A stretch of DNA of 64,000 nucleotides. It comes from Aurelia coerulea. Taxonomy: Eukaryota; Cnidaria; Scyphozoa; Semaeostomeae; Ulmaridae. The notes beneath the pieces were generated by a model. It saw only the letters and a program-made list of their open reading frames with translations, was not told the DNA's origin and did not search any database. The position numbers were made by a program, and so were the translations under genes. Of the stretch, positions 8,796 through 18,624 are shown in pieces. The stretch's first letter is position 1; each line of letters opens with the position of its first letter. Location: contig CM076955.1 in the NCBI GenBank assembly GCA_039566865.1, positions 12,167,001-12,231,000 on the forward strand. Direction: 5' to 3'.

Positions 8796-11486
8796 TTAGC
8801 AGAACCATGTTGCATAACCAAGTTGACGAATCATTGCAAATAAATCTTTTTTGCATCTCTCAAAATATGGAGGAGATCCTCGTAAGTTTTTAAAGACTCT
8901 ATATCCTTCATCTAGATGAATAATGTTCTTTACAGAATCTTCAGTTTTGAAATCTTTTGCTGTGTATGTTCTACCTTTTGTCTTGCATTTTCTAAGAGAA
9001 ATCATTGCAGTATCCTGTATTGTTTTCATTTGTAATTTCTTTAATTTGTAGAATATGTTAGGAACAGATTTAGCTGCTCTGCGGTCTCTATTTCGTAGTT
9101 CCCATTTACAAATTGTGCTATAATGTACAGGTACTGGTCTGTCTTCATTGTCTACTCTACGTTTCCCACAGAATATCGTTGGAAATGCTAAATATTCAGA
9201 GTCTTTATCTGTAAAGAGTCCTAATGGTTGATTTCCTTCTCCAGGTGCAAATGAAAGAATATGATCAGCCTGTTCACACATGTCCGAAGGTTGCAATAAT
9301 GTATCAAATGTACCAACTGGTCGTTCTTCAATTTCATTCCATTCTTCATCACTATCATTGTTTATGTCATCGTTATCTTCAGCATCAGTTTCAGAAATAG
9401 AATGATCAACGGTAGATGATTGTAGTTCATTTGTTTCAGAATAATCATTCGATGCTGTTTCTAAAAACTCGGACATTTCCTGATTTGTATTATTTCTTAG
9501 CTCTAAAAGCCAATTATTTGAGAGACATATTCCTTCTTTTTGATAAAGTTCACTATTTTGAGCAAGAAATGTTGCTGCTTGAAATACTTTCCTAGGGCGA
9601 ATAGTTTGAAACATGTAATAATGTTTGTATCCCATGCGCCTTTTAAGCTTGATTGGTATAGTTTGTGATTCTTCAAGTGTTCTAGGTATCATACTGATTG
9701 TAGTATTTACATCTGCAGGAACGTTTACTACGTTGCCATGAATGCTTAACTGACGTCCTCTTGGTAGTTCACGAATTTGCATAAAAGGTATTCGTGGTGC
9801 AATCAATCGTTCTTCTAAAGGAGTTAAATCTAAGACATGTTGTTTTTCAGGAAATCCCATTTTGTTAAATAATGAACATCTTGGTATATGATCTTTTTTC
9901 AAGTTTTTGTCACACGTGAAACATATCCATTCTTTGTCCTCTACACTGGACGTATGTGTGATCAATTCTTGAACTGAAAGATTTCTGTCCTTATATGAGT
10001 CAATTTTGAATTCAATAACTGATGATCGATACCATAACTGTTGGCAGCATGTACAAATATATTCAGGTCCGACTTTGATTTGCTTGTGAAATGATTCTAT
10101 CACCTTTGATATTTCATTGATCTCTAATACTTCTAAAGAGTTTTGGTTATCAGAAATTTCTGTGATTCTTCTTTTCCTTGAATTTTTCTTGTGTTGCCTG
10201 TTCTGCTTTTTGGCCAGCTCTGGGTTGTTTTCTCGAAATCTTTTGAGATCTTTTCTGCCCTGCTCTTTGGTAAGTTCTGGGTTGTTTTCTCGAAATCTTT
10301 TGAGATCTTTTTTGCCCTGCTCTTTAGTAAGTTCTGGGTTGTTTTCTCGAAATCGTTTGAGATCTTTTTTACCCTGCTCTTTACTAAGTTCTGGGTTTAT
10401 TTTTCGAGATCTTTGTTTGTCTTTTCTTGTCTGCTCTTTGGCAAGTTCTGGTTTAGTTGCTCTCTGCTTTTGTTTTCTAGCTCTGTTTTGTTCTTTTGTC
10501 ACGTCTGCTTTACTTTTGCCTTTGAAGTCATTCGACGTATGTTCTTTGTCTTCACTGTTTAGAAGAGAGGCATTATTTGAAAAAGTTTGATTGTTGTCAT
10601 TTCCTGCTGATTGTTGGTTGCTACTGTCAGCCATTGGTAGTCTTATCGTCGAGACATAATGTACCTCTAAAAGATGGCCTATGGTTATAATTCTCGCGTT
10701 TTGAGATGTTCTTGGCTCAATGATGTTCATTGGTGCAAATCTAGGTTCTGATTCTACGATGATAATTACTAAGCTGAATGTGTCTGCAACAGCTTGTATG
10801 ATAAGATTGTCGCACCATGTTCCTGATCTGGCCATGTTACTGACATATCTAGTCCAATTATTTGTTTCTGTATTCGTAAGAAAGTTTCTGAATCTCTCTG
10901 GATGTGAAGCCATATATTGTATGCCCTGACAACGTATATATGCATGATTATTTGGATTGCCATATAGTTGATGTGATACAGCTCTAAAAAAGCAGTCGCC
11001 ACCACCGCCTACTTCAAGAGCTGTAAGTTGTATGTTAGATAGCCTTTGATTAAGTATTTGTTCTGCTTGGCTGTATGTCATAAAACTTTGTTCAATTGAT
11101 TGTTTCTCAACAGGCCCTGGGTTCAACTCAATGTCTCCAGATAACAGTAGCCGCAATATTACTACAAGATAGAATCCGTTCATGAATTTCTTTTGAATAA
11201 ACTGTGTTACCGTTGCAGCCATGTAAAAGGCAGTCGAATAATATGATAATTTGTGTTTCAATTTGTTTTTAATATGAATAGTTTGATTTGTAGGATATTT
11301 GTGTTTCAATGTGTTTTCAATAATTGTCTCACATTTTGGCGCAAGGCCAGCCATGCGAGAAAGGGCTTTCTTGATGCTGAAATGCAGCATCTCCTCGCAT
11401 TGAGTCTTGTCCTTGCGAGTGAAAGGACGTGTGTTCATGCCTGTAAGAAAATATGCAAAAGTCAAATTCTCCGTCTGTGAAAGCAC
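8796..11486 (-). CDS. Helentron N-terminal region: 2A motif, OTU protease, zinc fingers
   Basis: 896 codons. Residues 113-125 read LLLSGDIELNPGP, a canonical 2A-like ribosome-skipping motif. Residues about 151-285 are an OTU cysteine protease: the nucleophile region GGGGDCFFRAVSHQLYG (Cys165) and the histidine motif LEVHYVST (His276). Residues about 345-435 hold five or six 19-residue repeats of the type NPELTKEQGKKDLKRFREN, lysine-rich and probably helical. Cysteine pairs CTCC (478-481) and CFTC (522-525) precede the region LPRGRQLSIHGNVV, recognisable from Helitron Rep N termini, and a Helitron-like N domain occupies the last ~100 residues. The ORF ends at TAA in WFC-stop-FSAADTKW, where relatives read on into Rep. 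So this is one polyprotein cut by a nonsense mutation rather than a natural gene end. The upstream hydrophobic run FYLVVILRLLL abuts the 2A motif. Confidence 0.88.
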   Translation of the reverse strand: MLSQTENLTFAYFLTGMNTRPFTRKDKTQCEEMLHFSIKKALSRMAGLAPKCETIIENTLKHKYPTNQTIHIKNKLKHKLSYYSTAFYMAATVTQFIQKKFMNGFYLVVILRLLLSGDIELNPGPVEKQSIEQSFMTYSQAEQILNQRLSNIQLTALEVGGGGDCFFRAVSHQLYGNPNNHAYIRCQGIQYMASHPERFRNFLTNTETNNWTRYVSNMARSGTWCDNLIIQAVADTFSLVIIIVESEPRFAPMNIIEPRTSQNARIITIGHLLEVHYVSTIRLPMADSSNQQSAGNDNNQTFSNNASLLNSEDKEHTSNDFKGKSKADVTKEQNRARKQKQRATKPELAKEQTRKDKQRSRKINPELSKEQGKKDLKRFRENNPELTKEQGKKDLKRFRENNPELTKEQGRKDLKRFRENNPELAKKQNRQHKKNSRKRRITEISDNQNSLEVLEINEISKVIESFHKQIKVGPEYICTCCQQLWYRSSVIEFKIDSYKDRNLSVQELITHTSSVEDKEWICFTCDKNLKKDHIPRCSLFNKMGFPEKQHVLDLTPLEERLIAPRIPFMQIRELPRGRQLSIHGNVVNVPADVNTTISMIPRTLEESQTIPIKLKRRMGYKHYYMFQTIRPRKVFQAATFLAQNSELYQKEGICLSNNWLLELRNNTNQEMSEFLETASNDYSETNELQSSTVDHSISETDAEDNDDINNDSDEEWNEIEERPVGTFDTLLQPSDMCEQADHILSFAPGEGNQPLGLFTDKDSEYLAFPTIFCGKRRVDNEDRPVPVHYSTICKWELRNRDRRAAKSVPNIFYKLKKLQMKTIQDTAMISLRKCKTKGRTYTAKDFKTEDSVKNIIHLDEGYRVFKNLRGSPPYFERCKKDLFAMIRQLGYATWFC
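10182..10454 (-). repeat. 57-bp coding tandem repeat in the Helentron
   Basis: Five to six in-frame 57-bp copies encode the 19-residue lysine/arginine-rich unit NPELTKEQGKKDLKRFREN with few substitutions; the outer copies are the most diverged. In-frame expansion keeps the polyprotein open. Inference: a flexible basic linker between the OTU domain and the zinc fingers. Confidence 0.85.
11112..11150 (-). other. 2A-like ribosome-skipping motif
   Basis: Encodes RLLLSGDIELNPGP, matching the invariant D-x-E-x-N-P-G-P core. In proven 2A sequences the ribosome fails to join Gly to Pro and continues, releasing two chains. Here it would separate a 124-residue leader with a hydrophobic segment from the OTU-Rep-helicase chain. 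Confidence 0.8.
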
Positions 11487-11520
11487 TTTTACTATAAAAA
11501 AAGCAGAATTTAAATTCGTA

Positions 11521-12677
11521 TTGTTTTCGTTTAACTAAGGCCTTTTAACCACTGGGGCCCTAAAAGCCGGCCACCCAAGCTAAATGAATATGGAAGGGGT
11601 CTTTCTACCGTAGGTGACGCTGTGAACGCCCTCCTCTGTGCGGGCTGTTCACATAATCCTCTGGAGTTGACTTGTTTTTTTCAACATGAGTTCGGCTAAT
11701 GAGCCACGTGGCGCAGATTCGTCAAAACTGGTTCCAGCCGGATTCCCGATTGAAATCCGGCTAGGTACCGGATTCTCCAGAATTTCATTTTGAATTCAAC
11801 ACCAGAATTTCTTAAGAATTCGGTCATCATATGTTGATGCAGGAATATCTGGTTCCGGACGGATTATTTGCAAAAATGAGGCCGCATTTCACGAAAAAAT
11901 CTGGTAGCTCCGGTTCCGGTGGGATTCTGAAACCCTGGTCCGGTACACCCCTAATAATGATCTTGGCACGATATAACAACATCATCCTCTAGAGTCGACT
12001 TATTTTCGTCATTCCTTCTGCTAATGAGCAGCTAATGACATGTTCTTTCTAGAAAACGATTGTTTGAAAAGAACTTGCTACTTAATGATCTTGGCAAGAT
12101 GTACATCATGAATTCTGCCAATGAGCAGCTAATTACATGTCCTTTCTAGAAAACAGCGACGTAGGGACGGGGGGCACTTGGGGCACGTGCCCCCCCCAAG
12201 AATTTGCAATAAACAAAAAAGTGCCCTTTCTATTTTCGGGGAATCCCCTGTAGTTCAATGAAAAAAGTGCCCTTAAAGTGTCGTGCCCCCCCCCCCCCTC
12301 CAAGTTTGAAATGCTTCCTATGTCCCTGCTAGGAAGGATTGTTTTAACAGAATTTGCTACTGAATGATCTTGACACGATACAACTACCTAGATATTTGTT
12401 GTGATTTAATGTAAAAAGAAGAGTACGAGATCTTCTTGATGACATTCTCTTTGTTTACTATTCAAAGTAAAAACACTTTAATCTTATTCTACGTCTAAAC
12501 AATTTGAACAAGTGCCCCAAGTTCCTTTGTTTTGCGGCAATCTTTACGGCAACATTATCCCAAAAATAACCAGATCAAAAGCGAAATCAACTTACGATTC
12601 AAATCAGTTTCCAGCACCATACTTCGTTTTCGTACCAGTGCCACACTCGTCTTCACCGTCTTTAGTAGTGACATCAT
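11521..12677. repeat. Diverged copies of the 16-21 kb tandem unit
   Basis: Segments here (for example TCTTTCTACCGTAGGTGACG at about 11600, CATCATCCTCTAGAGTCGAC near 11982 and CTTTCTAGAAAACGATTG near 12049) are recognisable but diverged forms of motifs repeated in the 16.4-21.4 kb block. The block therefore once extended to the Helentron edge and was later split. A TIR-like tail GGTCCGGTACACCCCTAATA at about 11935-11955 looks like the end of another, unbounded element. Confidence 0.6.
12154..12328. mobile_element. hAT-type MITE, family 2
   Basis: 175 bp with inverted ends CAGCGACGTAGGGACGGGGG and CTTCCTATGTCCCTG, flanked by an imperfect 8-bp duplication (CTAGAAAA / CTAGGAAG). A sister copy in reverse orientation lies at 45420-45587 and shares the internal AAAAAGTGCCCTTT-type core. 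An 8-bp target duplication and CAG-starting ends are typical of hAT. No coding capacity. Confidence 0.75.
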
Positions 12678-12842
12678 TGCAATAGACCCTTTCACGGTAG
12701 ATCGAACGGGGGATTCGAATGGAGTTTTCGAGACCATGCCGCGTGAAATTTTTGATTTCAATATCATTCGGGCATCGCTACATTTTGCAAGATTTCTCTT
12801 CTTCAACAAACTGGAACGCGATGAAAATTTAACTGAGCCTAC
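12596..12842 (-). CDS. Candidate internal exon, unknown protein
   Basis: A 247-bp open segment bounded by a CAG acceptor (complement of 12843-12847) and a GTAAGT donor (complement of 12590-12595). It encodes a basic, serine-rich polypeptide (VGSVKFSSRSSLLKKRN, later SRGMVSKTPFESPVRSTVKG, ending LETDLN). I do not recognise the family. The same coding stretch, without the last third and the donor, is duplicated in inverse orientation at 16047-16222 with few changes, so it is part of the large inverted repeat. It could be an exon of a host gene caught in the duplication or a chance open frame; no partner exon was found. Confidence 0.33.
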
Positions 12843-13335
12843 CTGAGCATCCAAAATACGTATCTTTTGTTTCCATTCTTTCTAAACTTTCTTAGAAATG
12901 ACGAGGAACCATCCCAAACTCCAACGACTCTTTGCTCCCTTCACAAAACCGCTGCCTAGGCCCAGCGACCGCCCGAAACCCTTTCGACCATAAATTCTGT
13001 CCAGAAGTAGCCACCCTCGCGATTTCCAAAATGAAGAGTCTTTATTCATCCATGATGATCCTCTGAAATTTCCACACTTCTATCTCACTTGGTTTTTGCA
13101 AAATTTCCTCTTGATTTCACTCTCTCCGTGTTTTCCAAGTAGGCTCGCGGTCAGAAGCCGGTGACAGAGAAGTTGGCTTGGAGGAAGTGTTTGGAAAATC
13201 CTTATGGAGCAGAGACGGAGTGAATAAACGGGGGTCACTATGACACTAAATGAATTTACTGAACATTTCCCGCCAAATTTAAACTCGTTCTCCCAGCTAT
13301 CAGCTGTTTATATTGTTTATATCTTATCTCATCCA
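12679..13335. repeat. Large inverted repeat, left arm
   Basis: About 657 bp that recur as reverse complement at 15232-16222. The outer boundary is CAATAGACCCTTTCACGG and the inner boundary lies just past ATCAGCTGTTTATATTG. Identity is high. This arm lacks the 333-bp LINE-tail insertion present in the other arm and so serves as the empty-site reference. Confidence 0.88.
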
Positions 13336-13489
13336 GATTTAACGAATTGTAAGAAAGTGTTTCGTTTGACTTTGCTGTTGGAGAATGCCAGTTATAATGA
13401 TTTCTTGGAGTTTTCTGTTGAAGAATTGAATTTTTTTGTGGCATACGAGAACAATTAAAAACCAAAAAAATATGTTGACTTGCAGAAAG

Positions 13490-13765
13490 CTGTTGTAAAA
13501 GAGTGTAATGGTATTTCGGAAATTTGGCTGCCAATAAGAAACTCAACTCTCAGATCGCCAAAAAAAATTAAGAAACTCCAGTAGTTGGAAAATATATAAG
13601 AATCTATATTTTTGGACAAAGAGAATCCTTAACATATCTTTACTTTATTTTCACTCGTTTCCTATGAGGTGCCGTTTACGTCAAAAATATTTGTTTGAGA
13701 ATACTAGGTACTTCATTCGAAATACTTGGTACTTCGTATAAAATACTTGGTACTTCACATGAAAT
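13490..13765. repeat. AAGAAACT-family fragment and 22-bp tandem repeat
   Basis: 13490-13680 carries the dispersed AAGAAACTCAACTCTCAGAT family also seen at 14380-14750, 16320-16420 and 44874-45395. At 13695-13765 a unit close to AATACTTGGTACTTC is repeated three times. Confidence 0.65.
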
Positions 13766-14379
13766 ACATTGCCATCTCAAAATATGTCAAGTGGTAATCA
13801 TACTGTTTGGGTTCTGGCTGACAATTGTGGGGACGTTCTTTGCTGGTCTTTCACGATGTTCTAATCATGTCATTTGCCTTGCATCTAAAGACAGTTGATC
13901 GGCAGTTGATCAAAGAAAAATTTAAAAGTTCCTGTATCTCTGACACCAATGAAAAGCCCATTTGTGCAAAGTGCATTGGGACCTTATCTTGCCATTGAGG
14001 AGCTGAGAAGCCATGTATTTAAAAGAAGTTGCAGTGCTTTTTATGTCTGTTGGGGGAGGAGTGGCAACCTCGCGAACAATGTTTCTTCTCTTTATTTTCA
14101 ATCTCAGTTAAGAAAACTGAAGGAAAGGTGACTGGAGTGCAGGCTTTTCATCTCTAAACAGATGACGCTGTTGTCAGTGGCAGAGAAGTTGGGATTGTCA
14201 AAGGACTTTCTTATCATGCACTCCCATTTATGTCTTGCTTCTTTATCTTTTGGAAAGCGATGAAACAGTAGTTTTTCAACATGACTCCTGGTTTCCCAAT
14301 TATCTGCACATGCTTTCCTATTCAAGCACAATGTCACACATCATTTTTCTTTCAAATCTTGCCAAAACATCAGCTTACA

Positions 14380-14750
14380 CGAAATTCTTTATAAGAAACT
14401 AAGAATTTGGGCCTGTACTGAAAGTTTCTCAAAATTATCATATTATCAATTAAAATTATCAATTGAGTGCTTAGAGTTTCTTATGAGTTTCGTATCGGTT
14501 CCATAACAATCTTCATATTCACTAATTGTGCTGTGCCCTCATGAACATTTCATTTTAAGGCATTTTAAGACTATCCAAATGTTTAGACATTACTCAAGTA
14601 CCTTACAAGCGATATGATACAGGAAACAAGCGAAAGTAAAGTAAAAATATGTCAAGGATTTCCCTTATCAAAAGAAATGGTTTCTTAGCTTATATTTTCC
14701 CAGTACTGGAAATTCTTAATTTTTGGCGATCTGAGAGAGGGAGACGGGAA
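14380..14750 (-). repeat. Dispersed AAGAAACT-family element, reverse copy
   Basis: Reverse-complement homologue of 45040-45395: shared blocks include ACTCAAGTACCTTACAAG, ATGATACAGGAAACAAGCG and AATATGTCAAGGATTTCCCT. Divergence is moderate. No coding capacity. Confidence 0.7.
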
Positions 14751-14929
14751 GTGAAAAAATCCAAAATACGAGACTGCATTTCTGAACAAATTTTTAAATT
14801 GTCGTCAATAATGTTAGATTATTTCCAACATTTTCGTTTTCACTGACCCTCTATGCATGGTTTGAATAATTCGAAAGCTGGTTTTTCGATCTCAGTTAGC
14901 TACAGGGACTGTGTGACTTTGAAAAGGCA

Positions 14930-15115
14930 AAAACATAGGAATTTTTGAATGAAATACCCGAAACCCGAGCATAAAAATTGGCCAAACCTGCAACCATGCT
15001 GCAACCCGTCACACATCTCAAAACCCGAAATTCGTACGATCTAAACGTAAAGCCCGGAACCCGAGGGTTAAATCTGGCCAAACCCACAACCCCTGAAACC
15101 CAAAGCCCCCCCCCC
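14930..15115. repeat. Degenerate ~100-bp duplication with poly-C end
   Basis: Two related copies of a stretch containing GAAACCCGA and TTGGCCAAACCTGCAACC (second form CTGGCCAAACCCACAACC) end in a poly-C run at 15106-15119. Possibly part of a MITE; no clear ends. Confidence 0.4.
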
Positions 15116-15231
15116 CCCCACCTGAGAGTTGAGTTTCCTATGGCAGTTTTTCATAAAAAATGCGTTTATTATCACAGTTTGTATGCAAAATTTGCAAAAG
15201 AAACCAAAACCATTGCAAACATCGTAAACTC

Positions 15232-16222
15232 CGGATGAAATAGTTTATAAACAACATAGAAAGCTGATAGATGGGAGAACGAGTTTAAATTTGGCGGGAA
15301 ATGTTCAGTAAATTCATTTAGTGTCATAGAAAGATCCATGATTTCAGAGCATAGAACCAGAAATCATGGAGATCTGCAAATTCCCAAAGTTAGGTTAGAA
15401 TATGCAAAGCGAAGTTTCTACTTTTCTGGTGTCAAAAATTGGAATGATATCCCGGACAACATTCGAGAACAAGAATCAATCGCTCGTTTTAAAACAGGTT
15501 TTAGAAAGTATCTTTTGAACCTACAAAACCCAAACACGACCCCTTGGTAGAGCAGCATATTTAAATTATTTACAATTTTTTCTTTAAATTTTTTCTCTGA
15601 GATAATTTGTAAATACGCTGAAAGGTTTTTCGTGTATAAATATTGATAAAAATGAAAAATGAGTGACCCCCGTTTATTCACCCCGTCTCTGTTCCAAGGA
15701 TTTCCCAAGCACTTCCTCCAAGCCAACTTCTCTGCCACCGGCTTCTGACCGCGAGCCTACTTGGAAAACAAGGAGAGAGTGAAATCAAGAGGAAATTTTG
15801 CAAAAACCAAGTGAGATAGAAGTGTGGAAATTTCAGAGGATCATCATGGATGAATAAAGACTCTTCATTTTGGAAATCGCGAGGGTGGCTACTTCTGGAC
15901 AGAATTTATGGTCGAAAGGGTTTCGGGCGGTCGCTGGGCCTAGGCAGCGGTTTTGTGAAGGGAGCAAAGAGTCGTTGGAGTTTGGGAAGGTTCCTCGTCA
16001 TTTCTAAGAAAGTTTAGAAAGAATGGAAACAAAAGATACGTATTTTGGATGCTCAGGTAGGCTCAGTTAAATTTTCATCGCGTTCCAGTTTGTTGAAGAA
16101 GAGAAATCTTGCAAAATATAGCGATGCCCGAATGATATTGAAATCAAAAATTTCACGCGGCATGGTCTCGAAAACTCCATTCGAATCCCCCGTTCGATCT
16201 ACCGTGAAAGGGTCTATTGATA
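15232..16222. repeat. Large inverted repeat, right arm
   Basis: Reverse complement of 12679-13335 interrupted by 333 bp at about 15329-15662; without that insert both arms are about 657 bp long. Both arms and the roughly 1.9-kb spacer sit inside the tandem-repeat block whose remains flank them on both sides. Confidence 0.88.
15329..15662 (+). mobile_element. 5'-truncated LINE tail inserted in the inverted repeat
   Basis: Absent from the sister arm, where GTGTCATAGTGACCCCCG is continuous. It encodes 70 codons (15338-15550) ending in the C-terminal signature of APE-type LINE reverse transcriptases: HGDLQIPKVRLEYAKRSF, then VKNWNDIPDNIRE and FRKYLLNL. It ends with an AATGAAAAATGA-type tail. The polymerase core is missing, so it is a dead-on-arrival copy. 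Confidence 0.8.
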
Positions 16223-16319
16223 TTTTGAGTGCGAATCATGTTATTTACTCGTTTTGAGATATTACTAAGTAATTTGAGAGCCCTTTAGACAAGACAAAAT
16301 CAACTCTAAACTTCCGGCA

Positions 16320-16425
16320 ATAAAAATATAAGAAACACGTAAGAAACTTGTGGTAGCAAAATGGCCCAAAAATTTAAGAAACTGCCTACCAGCCCCGGAC
16401 CTTAGTTTCTTATAAAATGAAAAGC
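16320..16425. repeat. AAGAAACT-family fragment
   Basis: Contains TAAGAAACACGTAAGAAACT and ends with CTTAGTTTCTTATAAAATG, matching the terminal part of the element at 44874-45395. It separates the inverted repeat from the tandem block. Confidence 0.55.
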
Positions 16426-17588
16426 AATATTTTGATCTTTATGTCAAACGAGGATGATACGCAAAAATCAAAAGTCATTACCCCTAGTTTGCTTAGTTCG
16501 TGCATGAAACTATTGGTGCATCTGTCTTAAATTAGCTGTCATGCGAGATTTACGATAACGCAAAATTACTTATGCAGAACCCTCCAGAACATTTCAATTA
16601 ATGCTATTCGCGAGCATCTAATTTGAGACAAGCAGTCACGAAGATAACCTCTTTGCAGAATCATATGCATGGAGATCTTTTGGTTCAGTGTGACCACGTG
16701 CCTTCCCCCAGTCAATGCGCCATTGTTTGCTGTAATTCTGCACCTTTCCTCTCAATTTCACCTGCGACGTTTGCATCTGTAGCTGTGTAGGAGGGGGATC
16801 CTTCTACCTTCGGTGATGCTGCGAATGCTAGCCTCTGTGCAGGCCGCCGGTTACATCATCCTCTAAACTTGACTTATTTGCATAATGAATACTATCAATA
16901 AGTGGCTAATGATGCGTTCGTTCTAGAAAACGATTGTTTCAACATAATTAAGCTGCTAATGAAGTCAAGAACGTGCCAATTCTGGGTAAATTTGTTGTTG
17001 TGCCAGGGTAAACATCGTGGTGATTTATCCATCTTATGGTGTCAAATCTGTCTAACATGAAATAAGCCGACGTCAAATGTTGCTGTAGGATCGCGGGAAT
17101 CTTCTGTCTTGTATGCGCTTTCTGTGCGCTTTCTTTATTTCAGTGCCAATTAGCAGAGATAAAACGTTAATCAATTGCTTTAACGAGCGTGACGGACTTT
17201 CTTTCTTACTGACCTGGAGCCCCCTCTTAGATTACAAAGTACTTTGTAATCAAAAACGATTGTTTTAATTAACATAATTAAGCTACTAATGAGGTCAAGA
17301 ACGTGCCAATTCTGGTTAAATTTGTTGTTGCGTCAGGGTAAACATCTTGGTGATTTATCCATCTTATGCTGTCAAATCTGTCTAACATGAAATAAGCCGA
17401 CGTCAAATTTTGCTATAGGATCGCGAGAAACTTCTGTCTTGTATGCGCTTTCTGTGCGCTTTCTTTATTTCAGTGCCAATTAGCAGAGATAAAACGTTAA
17501 TCAATCGCTTTAACGAGCATGGAGGAAGTGGGTTACTTACTTTCTTTCTTACTGACTGACATCGAAGCCCCTTCTTAGATTACAAAGT

Positions 17589-17635
17589 GGACTTTGTAAT
17601 CAAACATAAGATCCTTTTGGATGATTACAAAGTCC
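17589..17635. repeat. Recurring 13-bp-stem hairpin of the tandem unit
   Basis: GGACTTTGTAATC is followed 21 bp later by its exact complement GATTACAAAGTCC, with a GATCC...GGAT inner stem. The same structure recurs at about 18544-18590 and 19457-19503. Preceding it, another GATTACAAAG...CTTTGTAATC palindrome adds a second fold. The last two units have rearranged versions. Confidence 0.75.
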
Positions 17636-17709
17636 GTCCTGAGTTAAACAAGCATAAGAATATCTGTGATCGTTGTTGATGCTGTTTTTAGTTAGCTACA
17701 TTTAGAGAG

Positions 17710-17997
17710 ATGAGTGTTGCTGCTAAAGTCGCCTTCAATAGAAAATCAAGCGCCTTGTATAAAGACAAGAATCGCCTGAAATGCAATATCTTGGTCTTTA
17801 TGTCAAACGAGGATGATACGCAAAAATCAAAAGTCATTACCCCTAGTTTGCTTAGTTCGTGCATGAATGATGAAACTATTGGTGCATCTGTCTCAAACTG
17901 GATGCCATGTGAGATTTACGATAACGCAAAATTACTTATGCAGAACCCTGCAGAACGTTTCAATTGTTATAACCTCTGTGCAGAATCATATGCATGA
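17710..17997 (+). CDS. ORF shared by the tandem units, unknown
   Basis: 95 codons starting MSVAAKVAFNRKSSALYKDK; the second half (TPSLLSSCMNDETIGASVSN, then CEIYDNAKLLMQNPAERF) is recognisable in every other unit, but with stops and shifts between its parts. In the units at 18753-19031, 19668-19946 and 20477-20761 the downstream part is open and runs on into a cysteine-containing C terminus (CDVCNRSCVG) that is missing here. There is no signal peptide and no known domain. Repetition alone could preserve such a frame, so it may be non-coding; an unrecognised short multicopy gene is the alternative. Confidence 0.25.
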   Translation: MSVAAKVAFNRKSSALYKDKNRLKCNILVFMSNEDDTQKSKVITPSLLSSCMNDETIGASVSNWMPCEIYDNAKLLMQNPAERFNCYNLCAESYA

Positions 17998-18624
17998 CGC
18001 TTTTTTGGTCCACTGTGATCTCGTGCCTTCCTCCAGTCAATGACCCCATTGTTTGCTGGGATTCTGCACCTTTCTGTAGCTGTGTAGGAGGGGGGGGGGT
18101 CTTCTACCTTCGGTGATGCTGCGAATGCTTGCCTCTGTGCAGGCCGCCAGTTACATCATCCTCTAAAGTTGACTTATTTGCATAATGATTACTATCAATA
18201 AGTGGCTAATGATGCGTTCGTTCTAGAAAACGATTGTTTTGACATAATTAAGCTGCTAATGAAGTCAAGAACGTGCCAATTCCGAGTAAATTTGTTGTTG
18301 TGCCAGGGTAAACATCATGGTGATTTATCCATCTTACAGTGTCAAATCTGTCTAACATGAAATAAGCCGACGTCAAATGTTGCTATAGGATCGCGGGAAA
18401 CTTCTGTCTTGAGTGCACTTTCTGTGCGCATTCTTTATTTCAGTGCCAATTAGCAGAGGTAAAACGTTAATCAATTGCTTTAACGAGCGTGACTACCTTT
18501 CTTTCTTTCTGACTGACATCGGAGCCCCTTCTTAGATTACAAAGGACTTTGTAATCAAACATAAGATCCTTTTGGATGATTACAAAGTCCGTCCTGAGCT
18601 AAGCAAGCATGAAAATCTGAAAAT

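Larger units (their letters stand above)
4738..11520 (-). mobile_element. Helentron (Helitron-like rolling-circle transposon)
   Basis: A single minus-strand coding unit of about 6.7 kb carries, in order: a 2A-like motif, OTU protease, lysine-rich 19-residue repeats, Cys-rich Helitron N-terminal region, HUH Rep with YxxxY, Pif1-family SF1 helicase, and a C-terminal APE-type endonuclease. The OTU plus C-terminal endonuclease arrangement is diagnostic of the Helentron branch, not canonical Helitrons. Only two lesions break the frame: a TAA at 8796-8798 and a one-base loss in an A run at about 7662-7665. Everything else is open, so the copy is young. The ends given are approximate, because Helentrons lack the TC...CTRR termini and no sister copy is present in the window to define the boundary. 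Confidence 0.93.

Noticed and set aside
10117..10590. 157-codon plus-strand frame rich in Leu/Phe/Ser
   Set aside because: Antisense shadow of the 57-bp lysine-rich coding repeats of the Helentron.
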